This document shows, piece after piece, positions 1 to 5,891 of a stretch of DNA of 5,891 bases. The notes beneath the pieces are model-generated. The model saw only the letters and a list, made by a program, of their open reading frames with translations. It did not search any database and had not been told where the DNA came from. A program made the position numbers and the translations under genes. The DNA lies in the NCBI GenBank assembly GCA_025935275.1, contig JAICVP010000130.1:1-5891 (forward strand), in the 5' to 3' direction. Position 1 is the stretch's first letter, and each line of letters begins with the position of its first letter. The stretch comes from Thermoleophilia bacterium. GTDB lineage: Bacteria; Actinomycetota; Thermoleophilia; Gaiellales; Gaiellaceae.

Positions 1-692
1 GCGCGCATGAGCGCCAGGGCGACCACGGAGGCCGCATAGGTGGCAATGTCGATCCCGAACGTGGCCGGAAGCCCGATCGTGGCGATGAGGATTCCGCCGA
101 TCGCCGGCCCGGCGATCATGCCGAACTCGCCGCGGAGCGAGTCGAGGGCCGCGGCGGCCGTCAGCTCGTCACGGGAGACGAGGCGCGGCACCATCGAGTC
201 GAGGGCTGGGCGCTGGAACCCGTCGATGGCCGCCATGAGCGGAGTGACGACGAAGAGCACCCAGACCTTCGGCTCGTCGAGCAGCGAGTTGAAGAAGAGG
301 AGCGCGGTCGCGATGCCGAGCGCCGCCTCGGCGAACTGGAGCATGCGCCTGCGGTCGACGGCGTCCGCAAGCGCGCCCCCGATGAAGGCCGTGACAAGGA
401 GCGGGACGAGTGCCGCAAGGCTGAGGAGGCCGACCGCCAGCGACGAGCCCGTGAGGTGGTACACCTGGTACGGAATCGCGACGTACGTGAGCATCGCGCC
501 GAAAAACGAGAGAGCCTGCCCGGCAAAGAGAAGGCGATAGTCGCGATGGCGGCGCAGCGGGCCGACGTCGATGGTCGCCAGGCCGACCAGCCGGCGGAGC
601 GGGCCAACGTCCTCGGTCGCGACCGCCGGCACGGGCGGCGCCGGCCCGAGGCGCTCGGCTTCATGGGATACGCGCGGCTCGTCCTCGCTCAC
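1..692 (-). CDS. MFS exporter, N-terminal half (partial at left edge)
   Basis: This is a major facilitator superfamily transporter, probably an effluxer of the MFS_3/EntS-like type, in the cytoplasmic membrane. Translating the minus strand from GTG at 692 gives 230 open codons running off the window. Residues 1-50 are a hydrophilic N-terminal tail, and residues 51-54 (DYRL) lead into the membrane. Hydrophobic helices lie near 55-78, 84-108, 117-137, 143-160, 187-206 and 210-229, matching TM1-TM6. The MFS motif A is clear between TM2 and TM3 (GGALADAVDRRR, 105-116). The loop VPRLVSRDEL (168-177) followed by the IAGPAIGG segment (193-200) is typical of this exporter group. An in-frame TAG lies just before GTG 692, so this is the earliest possible start. 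No good Shine-Dalgarno is visible, so a later start inside the tail is possible. The gene lies 35 bases downstream of the repeat-protein gene and may share its transcript. The substrate cannot be told from sequence, and the C-terminal six helices are outside the window. Confidence 0.9.
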   Translation of the reverse strand, partial: MSEDEPRVSHEAERLGPAPPVPAVATEDVGPLRRLVGLATIDVGPLRRHRDYRLLFAGQALSFFGAMLTYVAIPYQVYHLTGSSLAVGLLSLAALVPLLVTAFIGGALADAVDRRRMLQFAEAALGIATALLFFNSLLDEPKVWVLFVVTPLMAAIDGFQRPALDSMVPRLVSRDELTAAAALDSLRGEFGMIAGPAIGGILIATIGLPATFGIDIATYAASVVALALMR

Positions 693-727
693 GCGGGGAG
701 CCTACGAGGCGGGCTGGCCGGAGAGCC

Positions 728-3052
728 CTAGCTGAGCGAGAAGGACGTGGTGCCGGTCGCGGCGCCGAACGGGTCGACCACGATCGTGAAGGTGCCGCCG
801 CCGAAGACGACGTCGAAGCCGTTGCCCCCGGGGCCGGAAGTGCCGAAGCCGATCTGGTTCGCCGGGGTCGTCGTCGTGCCCTGGTAGACGGTCAGCGACA
901 CGCTCTGGGTCTGACCCGGGTCGGTGGGCACGTTCGTGGTGACCGTGACCGTGTGCGTGGCGGCGGTGGCCGTGGACGTGAGCTTGCAGTTCTGGCCGGG
1001 GACTGTCGTCGTGCAGCTCGTCGAGCCAGTGATGTCTGGGGGAACGTTGTAGAAGGTCAGAGTCACGTTTCCCATCGACGCACCCTGCGGGTCGATCGTC
1101 ACCGTGTACGTGCCGGTGCGGCCCGCTGGCAGGGTGATCGGGTCGACGAAGTCACCATCGGCGCCGAAGGTGCGCTGGACGACCGTCGGCACCGGGCTCG
1201 GCCCGGGTGCCTTCACGATCACCTTCACGCTGTTCATCGTCACGCCCGAGAACTTGAAGCTGATCCGCTGCCCCGCGGTGCCGGAGAAGGTTCGGGTGGC
1301 ATTCTGGCCGGGGGCTGTCGTCGTGACCGTCTGCGGGGTCCCGAGGACCAACGTTCCCGTCGTGTCCGCCGGGACGACGTAGACGCCGACCGTCACGCTT
1401 CCGTAGAAGGAGCTCTGTGGGTCGACCTTGACCTTGTAGGTGCCGGTGGCGGTGAGCTTCACCGGATCGGCGAAGGCGCCCGTGGAATCGACATGGGTCT
1501 TGACGATCAGATTCGTGCCGTCCGGCTTGAGCACAGAGACGTTCAGGTCGTCGATCGTCACGTTCGTGAGATCGAGGCTCACGCGCGTGTTGATGGTGCC
1601 CGTGAAGGTGTAGGTCGCGTTCTGTCCGGGAGCCGTGGTCGTCACGGTATAAGGCGAGTTCAGCGGGATCGAGCCGCCGAGGTCCGGAGGCACGTTGAAG
1701 AGCTGCACGTCCGCGCTCCCGGAGTTCGCGAGCAGCGGGTCGAGCAGGATCTTGTAGAGGCCGTTCTGCGTCAGCGTCACGGTCTGCGTCCACCCGCCGG
1801 AACTCGAGACCGTCGCGGGGGCGGGGATCGCATGCGATCCGCTCGGGTTCAAAAGATCGAGCTCGGCCGGATTCATGTTGACCACGTTCGAGACGAGGAC
1901 GGTGACCTTCTGGCCGATTGTGCCCGTGAAGGTCGCGTACGCGTTCTGGCCGGCGACGTTCGTCGTCAGGGTGACGGGCGGGCCGCCGGCGGTGACGGCC
2001 ACGCTCGGATCGGCGGGGACGTCGTGCGCCGTAAAATGGAGCTCACCCTTCGAGACGCCGCTCGGATCGACGACGAAGGTATAGGTGTTCGTTCCGGCAA
2101 CCGGAAGAACCGTCGTGTCGAGGAACCCGCCGGCGGGCCCGACGGGAGTCGAGGCGAGCACGGACAGATCGGGCTTCAGGAGCGAGAGCGTCCCGCTGAA
2201 GTCCGAGGAGATGACCTCGACGCTCACCCGCTGGTCCTTCGTCCCGCTGAACGTGAACATGTTCCTCTGGCCGGGGACCGTGGTCGTGCCGATCGCCTCC
2301 GTGCCCAGTGTGTACGCCGTGGACGTGTCCGCGGGGACGTCGTAGCCGCTGAGCGTCATGCTGCCCTTGGCCTTGCCCTTGGGGTCGAGGATCAGCTTGT
2401 ACGTCCCCGTCTGGGAGAGCGTGATCGGGTCGATGAACGTGGGCGCCGTCGCGAACGACTGGGGGCCCAGGACGACGGCGTCGAGGGGGTCTTTGAGCGT
2501 GAGTGTCCCCGAGGAAACCGTGACGCCGTTCAGGTAGAGCGCGAGCCGCTGTCCGGCCGTTCCCAAAAACGTGAAGTACGCGTTCTGGCCGGGCACGGTC
2601 GTCGTCACCGTCGTCCCCGGACTGCCGATCGTCATCGTGTTCGACGCGTCCGCAGGGATGTTGTAGAGCTTGAGCGTGACCTTGCCCGTGTGGTCCAGGT
2701 TCGGGTCGACGATCAGCTTGTAGGTGCCCGTCACCGGCAGCGTGTTCGCGTCGACGAAGCGCGCGGTCTTCGTCGCGGACACCGTGAAGACCTGAGTCCC
2801 GTTCGGCTTCAGGAGTGTGATCTTCATGGACGCGATCGTCGAGTTCGTGATGTCGAGCGAGACGCGCTGCCCGGCCGTTCCGGAGAACGTCGCGGTCGCC
2901 TTGTCGCCGGCGGTCGAGATCGTGACCGTGACGGGTGCTCCACCGGGGGTGATCGAGAACGAGACCGCGGCGGCGCTACCGCCGAGAGCGGCAGCGACGA
3001 CTGCCGCCAGAACGGCAGCGAGAAAGACCCGTGTGGAAGTGCGGCGGCCCAC
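728..3052 (-). CDS. Exported PPC-like tandem-repeat protein
   Basis: This encodes a 774-residue secreted or surface protein of unknown function. Residues 1-29 are a signal peptide: a basic start (GRRTSTR), an Ala/Val/Leu core, and a likely AAA cleavage site before V30. The rest is seven consecutive units of about 106 residues. Each has the order PGQNA-x-x-TF-x-GTAGQRVSL, then L-x-LLKPDG, then D-P-x-x-L-x-x-TGTYKL-x-x-DP, then G-x-x-TL-x-x-Y-x-VPAD. This pattern resembles the bacterial pre-peptidase C-terminal (PPC) beta-sandwich, seen in many secreted actinobacterial proteins. No protease, glycosidase or other catalytic domain is present. There is no LPxTG motif or C-terminal membrane helix, so it is probably released or held non-covalently. 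Composition is rich in Thr, Val, Ser and Gly, with only two cysteines (680 and 688). The start is GTG 3052; an in-frame TGA two codons upstream fixes it as the earliest start, and the preceding GAGAAG is a weak ribosome site. A role in adhesion or ligand binding is inference only. Confidence 0.88.
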   Translation of the reverse strand: MGRRTSTRVFLAAVLAAVVAAALGGSAAAVSFSITPGGAPVTVTISTAGDKATATFSGTAGQRVSLDITNSTIASMKITLLKPNGTQVFTVSATKTARFVDANTLPVTGTYKLIVDPNLDHTGKVTLKLYNIPADASNTMTIGSPGTTVTTTVPGQNAYFTFLGTAGQRLALYLNGVTVSSGTLTLKDPLDAVVLGPQSFATAPTFIDPITLSQTGTYKLILDPKGKAKGSMTLSGYDVPADTSTAYTLGTEAIGTTTVPGQRNMFTFSGTKDQRVSVEVISSDFSGTLSLLKPDLSVLASTPVGPAGGFLDTTVLPVAGTNTYTFVVDPSGVSKGELHFTAHDVPADPSVAVTAGGPPVTLTTNVAGQNAYATFTGTIGQKVTVLVSNVVNMNPAELDLLNPSGSHAIPAPATVSSSGGWTQTVTLTQNGLYKILLDPLLANSGSADVQLFNVPPDLGGSIPLNSPYTVTTTAPGQNATYTFTGTINTRVSLDLTNVTIDDLNVSVLKPDGTNLIVKTHVDSTGAFADPVKLTATGTYKVKVDPQSSFYGSVTVGVYVVPADTTGTLVLGTPQTVTTTAPGQNATRTFSGTAGQRISFKFSGVTMNSVKVIVKAPGPSPVPTVVQRTFGADGDFVDPITLPAGRTGTYTVTIDPQGASMGNVTLTFYNVPPDITGSTSCTTTVPGQNCKLTSTATAATHTVTVTTNVPTDPGQTQSVSLTVYQGTTTTPANQIGFGTSGPGGNGFDVVFGGGTFTIVVDPFGAATGTTSFSLS
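731..2959 (-). repeat. Seven tandem ~106-residue coding repeats
   Basis: These are the internal repeats of the exported protein. Approximate unit limits (protein residues; bases) are: 32-137 (2959-2642), 138-244 (2641-2321), 245-350 (2320-2003), 351-458 (2002-1679), 459-564 (1678-1361), 565-674 (1360-1031) and 675-774 (1030-731). The Gly of the PGQ/AGQ motif falls at residues 155, 261, 368, 476, 582 and 686, a spacing of 104-108. The period is also visible in the DNA: the plus-strand string TCTGGCCGG or a close variant recurs at 991, 1303, 1621, 1945, 2266 and 2584. All these spacings are multiples of three. The units are clearly diverged, so this is an old duplication series rather than a fresh expansion. 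The first unit lacks PGQ and has AGDKATATF instead. The last unit keeps the PGQN and IVDP-x-G anchors but is otherwise poorly matched. Confidence 0.87.
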
Positions 3053-3060
3053 CGCTTCTC

Positions 3061-3066
3061 ACGGTA
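3061..3066 (-). promoter_or_regulatory. Candidate -10 element of the repeat-protein gene
   Basis: The minus strand reads TACCGT, matching the actinobacterial TANNNT -10 pattern. It ends eight bases before GTG 3052, which would place transcription initiation at or within a few bases of the start codon (a leaderless or near-leaderless mRNA). That would fit the weak ribosome site. No TTGACA-like -35 is found at the normal distance (AAGGAC is there instead), so the promoter would be weak or activator-dependent. A six-base match with three fixed positions is easily found by chance. Confidence 0.28.
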
Positions 3067-3088
3067 GGCCGCCTCGGTTTGTTGTCCT

Positions 3089-3104
3089 TCCCCCTAATGG
3101 GGTA
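3089..3104 (-). promoter_or_regulatory. Candidate operator, CCCC-ATTA-GGGG inverted repeat
   Basis: The minus strand reads TACCCCATTAGGGGGA. It has perfect four-base arms (CCCC/GGGG, 3091-3102) around an A/T-rich centre, and the outermost T and A also pair. In this G/C-dominated DNA the ATTA centre stands out. It begins 36 bases upstream of GTG 3052 and sits just upstream of, or overlapping, the expected -35 position relative to the candidate -10. That is where an activator dimer commonly binds. The regulator family is not identifiable from this alone. A two-component LuxR/NarL-type dimer is one possibility, because such proteins bind inverted heptamers beginning TAC. Confidence 0.38.
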
Positions 3105-3201
3105 GCGCGCGAGCTAGTGGACGACCAGGTTTCCGTCGCCGAGGCCTTCCACCGTCTTCGCTCCGTTCCAGTCGGACGTGCGGCGCTAGCCGCCGTCCAT
3201 G

Positions 3202-3215
3202 CGAACATGTGTTCG
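3202..3215. promoter_or_regulatory. LexA (SOS) box at dinB
   Basis: The sequence CGAACATGTGTTCG is a perfect match to the Gram-positive/actinobacterial LexA operator consensus CGAACRNRYGTTCG. Its six-base arms, CGAACA and TGTTCG, are exact inverted repeats around a TG centre. It lies directly on the 5' end of dinB, a classic SOS gene, which makes a chance match unlikely. LexA bound here would block dinB transcription until RecA-stimulated LexA cleavage after DNA damage. The box includes the annotated GTG start (3209-3211), and its last base begins the next in-frame GTG (3215-3217). The transcript therefore either has almost no leader or the true start lies slightly downstream. Confidence 0.87.
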
Positions 3216-4405
3216 TGTGGAGCGAGGCGACGATTCTCCACGCTGACGCGGACTCGTTCTTCGCGTCCGTGGAGCAGCGCGACGATCCGAGGCTTCGCGG
3301 CCGACCGGTGATCGTCGGCGGCGGGGTCGTGCTCGCCGCGAGCTACGAGGCGAAGGCCTACGGCGTGCGCACGGCGATGGTGGGCCATAGGGCGCTTCGG
3401 CTTTGCCCCGACGCGGCGGTCGTGCCGCCGCGGATGTCCGCATACTCCGCGGCGAGCAAGGCGCTCTATCGGGTCTTCGACGATCACACGCCGCTCGTCG
3501 AGGGTCTCTCCATCGACGAGGCGTTCCTCGACGTCCGCGGCATGCGGCGGATCGCGGGGACGCCGAGCGAGATCGCGGAGCGCCTGCGCCGCGACGTCCG
3601 CGACAGGGTGGGCATCCCGGTCACGGTGGGAGTCGCACGCACGAAGTTTCTGGCCAAGGTGGCGAGCGGCGTCGCGAAGCCGGACGGACTTCTGCGCGTG
3701 CCGCCAGGAAAGGAGCTCGACTTCCTCCACCCCCTCCCCGTCGAGCGCCTCTGGGGAGTCGGGCCGGCGACCGCAGCCAAGCTCCGCCAGGTTGGGATCA
3801 CGACCGTCGGTCAGGTCGCGGCACTCGAGGAGACAGTGCTCGTCTCGATGCTCGGACGCGCCTCCGGTCGCCACCTCCATGCGCTCGCCCACAACCGCGA
3901 TCCTCGGCCCGTGCAGGCTCGGCGCCGACGAGGGTCAATCGGGTCGCAACGCGCGCTCGGCCGCAGGCGGCGCTCCGCGGCCGAGCTCGACACCGTGCTC
4001 ATCGGCCTCGTCGACCGTGTGACGCTGCGGATGCGGAAGGCGAAGCGCGTCGGCCGCACGGTCGTCCTGCGCCTGCGCTTCGACGACTTCACGCGCGCCA
4101 CACGCTCGCACACCTTGCCCGGGGCGACCGCGCGCACCGAAGCCATTCTCGTCACCGCGAGAGGGCTCCTCGCCGAGGCGCGCCCACTGGTCGAGCGTCA
4201 AGGTCTGACGCTGCTCGGGATCTCGGTGGCGAACCTCGAGAACGAGGACGCCGTGCAGCTCACGCTTCCCTTCGACCGCAGATCCGGGGGCGCGCTCGAC
4301 GCGGCTTTGGACGAGGTCCGCGCACGCTTCGGAACGGCAGCGGTGACCCGGGCCGTGCTCCTGGGGCGCGACCCGGGGTTCACCGTTCCTTTGCTGCCGG
4401 ACTAG
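3209..4405 (+). CDS. dinB: DNA polymerase IV (Y-family translesion polymerase)
   Basis: This is an error-prone Y-family polymerase that copies past damaged template bases. The 398-residue product is full length for actinobacterial DinB. The palm begins at ILHADADSFFASVEQ (residues 9-23), with catalytic D13 and the probable steric-gate Phe at 18. The other metal ligands are D103 and E104 in LSIDEAFLD (100-108). SYEAKAYGVRTAM (45-57) is the conserved finger segment. GVARTKFLAKVAS (141-153) completes the palm. LWGVGPATAAKLRQVGI (181-197) is the thumb helix-hairpin-helix. GSQRALGRRRRS (245-256) starts the little finger. QLTLPF (350-355) resembles a beta-clamp-binding peptide. The last 40 residues, beginning near ALDAALDEVRARFG (362-375), are a tail common in this family. 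GTG 3209 has no Shine-Dalgarno and sits inside the LexA box. GTG 3215, or a rare ATT at 3233 preceded by GAGG, are alternative starts. All key residues are present, so it should be active. Regulation by LexA is strongly suggested. Confidence 0.96.
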   Translation: MFVWSEATILHADADSFFASVEQRDDPRLRGRPVIVGGGVVLAASYEAKAYGVRTAMVGHRALRLCPDAAVVPPRMSAYSAASKALYRVFDDHTPLVEGLSIDEAFLDVRGMRRIAGTPSEIAERLRRDVRDRVGIPVTVGVARTKFLAKVASGVAKPDGLLRVPPGKELDFLHPLPVERLWGVGPATAAKLRQVGITTVGQVAALEETVLVSMLGRASGRHLHALAHNRDPRPVQARRRRGSIGSQRALGRRRRSAAELDTVLIGLVDRVTLRMRKAKRVGRTVVLRLRFDDFTRATRSHTLPGATARTEAILVTARGLLAEARPLVERQGLTLLGISVANLENEDAVQLTLPFDRRSGGALDAALDEVRARFGTAAVTRAVLLGRDPGFTVPLLPD

Positions 4406-5891
4406 CGCCCGGTGGGAACCGGCGCTGGGACAGGCGCGTCGTGGCCGTCCACCGGAGGCTCGATCGTGACGTTCGGGAGTGCCCGGTCGAGCCAGCGCGG
4501 CATGTACCAGGACTTCTCGCCAAGGAGCGTGAGGAGCGCAGGCACGAGCGTCAGCCGGACGACGAGCGCGTCCGTGAGGATCGCGACGGCGAGGAGCAGA
4601 CCGAACTCTTTCGGAATCCGGTCGACGCTCAGGATGAAGGCGGCGAACACCGTGCCCATGATCAGCGCGGCGGCCACGATCACCCGGCCGATCGCGGCGA
4701 TCGCGTGCTCGACCGCGGCGCGGCAGCGGAGGCCGTTCACGTGCTCCTCCCGGACTCGGCTCATGAGGAAGACCATGTAGTCCATCGAGAGCCCGAACAG
4801 GATCGCGAAGGCGATCGGCGGCACGAACGTCTCGATCGGCCCGGTCCGATCGAGCCCGGTGATGCCGAGCAAGTGGCCCTCCTGCACCACCAGGCCGAGA
4901 ACGCCGAACCCGACGAAGGCCGACATGATCGTCGTCACGGCGGCGGTCGCGGAGATGACGATCGACCGGAACGCCATCGCCAGCACGAAGAACGTGACGC
5001 CGATGATGTAGAGCAGGAAGAGCGGGAGCCGCTCCATGATCCGATCGGCGATGTCCTTGAACGCGGCCGTCTGGCCGGAGACATAGGCCACGGAGTCGCC
5101 TCCTGCGGTCGCCTTGGGCACGACCTCGGAGCGCAGGCGATCGACGAGCTGGTCGGTCTCCTCGTCCTGGGGCGCTGAGGTCGGAGTCACGAAGACGAGC
5201 GCGACGGTCTTTTCGTCGTTGAACTGCGGCTCGCGTACCGAGGCCACGCCCTCGATCCCGCGGACGTCCTCGTAGACGCGCTCCGGCGCCTGGGCGTCGC
5301 CGCGGACGTCGATGACGATCGGGATCGGCCCGTTGAAGCCGGGGCCGAATCCTTCGGCAAGGAGGTCGTACGCACGACGGCTCGTCTGCTCGGTCGGCTG
5401 CGTGCCCTGGTCGGCCGCTCCGAGCCGCACCAGGAGAGATGTCCCAGCGAGCGCCAGGATGGCGACGATCCCAATCGGGAGCACGTAGCGTGCGTTGGCG
5501 GTCACGAACCGCCCCCAGCGGGCGACGAGCGTCTTCTCGCGGCACTCCTCGGAGTCGTCGACGGGCGGGATGAGCGGGATCTTCAGGCGGTCGATCTTGT
5601 GACCGAGCTTGGAGAGCACGGCCAGGAGCAGCGAGTTGGCGATCAGGACCGTCGTGAGGACGCCGAGGGCGCTCCCGATTCCCAGCTTCGTCACGAAGTC
5701 GAGCCCGAAGAAGGCGAGGCCCGTGACGGAGATGGCCACCGTGATTCCGGCGAAGAGGACCGCGCGGCCGGCCGAGGAGCCGGCCTCGGCCGCGGCGTCC
5801 TGCGGCGAGAGGCCGTCGTGGAGAAGCTGTCTGAAGCGCGTGACTATGAAGAGCGAATAGTCGATTCCGACCCCGAGCCCGATCATCGAGA
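4402..5891 (-). CDS. MMPL/RND-family membrane transporter, C-terminal part (partial at right edge)
   Basis: This is an MMPL-type member of the RND superfamily, a proton-driven exporter of the cytoplasmic membrane, often acting on lipids or hydrophobic compounds. About 496 codons are visible; the true start lies beyond the right edge, and ATG 5886 is an internal methionine. Counting from it, the end of the first half carries GLGVGIDYSLFIVTRFR (3-19), followed by helices near 43-60, 66-92 and 133-153. A soluble periplasmic-type domain spans roughly 155-283. The second membrane half follows, with helices near 287-304, 309-334 and 354-376, containing GLSMDYMVFLMSRVREE (365-381), then 400-420 and 427-455. 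The paired GxxxDY motifs carry the acidic residues thought to relay protons. The ending LVPALLTLLGEKSWYMPRW (447-465) is typical of YdfJ-like actinobacterial MMPL proteins, followed by a Pro-rich tail (PVPAPVPTGR). Visible length fits half to two thirds of a usual protein of 700-800 residues. It converges on dinB with a four-base overlap. The substrate is unknown. Confidence 0.93.
   Translation of the reverse strand, partial: SMIGLGVGIDYSLFIVTRFRQLLHDGLSPQDAAAEAGSSAGRAVLFAGITVAISVTGLAFFGLDFVTKLGIGSALGVLTTVLIANSLLLAVLSKLGHKIDRLKIPLIPPVDDSEECREKTLVARWGRFVTANARYVLPIGIVAILALAGTSLLVRLGAADQGTQPTEQTSRRAYDLLAEGFGPGFNGPIPIVIDVRGDAQAPERVYEDVRGIEGVASVREPQFNDEKTVALVFVTPTSAPQDEETDQLVDRLRSEVVPKATAGGDSVAYVSGQTAAFKDIADRIMERLPLFLLYIIGVTFFVLAMAFRSIVISATAAVTTIMSAFVGFGVLGLVVQEGHLLGITGLDRTGPIETFVPPIAFAILFGLSMDYMVFLMSRVREEHVNGLRCRAAVEHAIAAIGRVIVAAALIMGTVFAAFILSVDRIPKEFGLLLAVAILTDALVVRLTLVPALLTLLGEKSWYMPRWLDRALPNVTIEPPVDGHDAPVPAPVPTGR

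Larger units (their letters stand above)
3053..3208. other. Divergent intergenic region
   Basis: These 156 bases separate the start codons of the minus-strand repeat-protein gene and plus-strand dinB, so both promoters should lie here. It contains a CCCC-N4-GGGG inverted repeat on the left and a LexA box at its right end, each listed separately. A short inverted repeat, GCGGC-GCTA-GCCGC, lies at 3180-3193 without a T-run and is not a convincing terminator. The open frames crossing this region have no recognisable protein features and look like high-GC chance frames. No tRNA or small RNA structure was recognised. Confidence 0.7.

Noticed and set aside
161..664. A 167-codon minus-strand frame starting at ATG 664 inside the MFS region.
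   Set aside because: It is Ser/Arg-rich nonsense in a shifted frame. The frame starting at GTG 692 gives membrane helices and the MFS motif A.
703..730. Possible terminator hairpin between the repeat-protein gene and the MFS gene (GGGCT/AGCCC stem just after the stop).
   Set aside because: The stem is only five pairs with an eight-base loop and no T-run, which is common by chance in GC-rich DNA. Co-transcription is at least as likely.
953..3067. A 704-codon open frame on the plus strand, opposite the repeat-protein gene.
   Set aside because: It lacks any recognisable domain or signal, is extremely Arg/Gly/Asp-rich, and mirrors the codon bias of the minus-strand gene. The minus frame has a signal peptide and clear repeats, so this is a high-GC antisense shadow.
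3180..3193. Inverted repeat GCGGC-GCTA-GCCGC just upstream of dinB.
   Set aside because: Five-base GC arms are expected by chance at this composition. There is no T-run and no match to a known operator.
3207..3209. ATG two bases before the dinB GTG as an alternative start.
   Set aside because: It is out of frame with the polymerase coding sequence and gives a frame without DinB motifs.
3403..5178. A 591-codon plus-strand frame overlapping dinB and running on into the MMPL region.
   Set aside because: It is a +1-type shadow of dinB and an antisense shadow of MMPL, with low-complexity Arg/Ala/His composition and no domain.
3935..5545. A 536-codon open frame on the minus strand across the end of dinB and the MMPL gene.
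   Set aside because: It is Arg/Pro-rich, without family motifs, and is out of frame with the convincing MMPL reading frame on the same strand.

Overview
The window is high-GC bacterial chromosomal DNA, densely packed with protein genes. An actinobacterium is the best guess, possibly of the deep-branching Thermoleophilia type. Three things point that way: strong G/C preference at third codon positions, a perfect Gram-positive/actinobacterial-type LexA operator (CGAAC-N4-GTTCG) at dinB, and an MMPL protein of the kind common in actinobacteria. Chloroflexota cannot be excluded. No RNA genes, CRISPR arrays, insertion sequences or phage genes were seen.

Layout from left to right. (1) Positions 1-692, minus strand: the N-terminal half of a major facilitator superfamily exporter, cut by the left window edge. 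(2) Positions 728-3052, minus strand: a 774-residue exported protein made almost entirely of seven tandem beta-sandwich-like repeats of about 106 residues, resembling bacterial pre-peptidase C-terminal (PPC) domains. Its stop lies 35 bases before the MFS start, so the two may be co-transcribed. (3) Positions 3053-3208: a 156-base divergent intergenic region. It holds a CCCC-N4-GGGG inverted repeat upstream of the repeat-protein gene. A LexA box spans its right end and the first codons of dinB. (4) Positions 3209-4405, plus strand: a complete DNA polymerase IV (dinB). (5) Positions 4402-5891, minus strand: the C-terminal part of an MMPL/RND-family transporter, cut by the right edge. Its stop codon overlaps the dinB stop codon in a shared CTAG.

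These genes do not form one obvious pathway. dinB looks like a stand-alone SOS-regulated translesion polymerase. The repeat protein with the MFS exporter, and the MMPL protein, are envelope or export functions on the opposite strand. The most informative signals are the LexA box embedded in the dinB start region, the long PPC-like repeat protein with a diverged, cysteine-bearing last unit, and the inverted repeat in its promoter region. I see no strong evidence of a wholly new multi-gene system.
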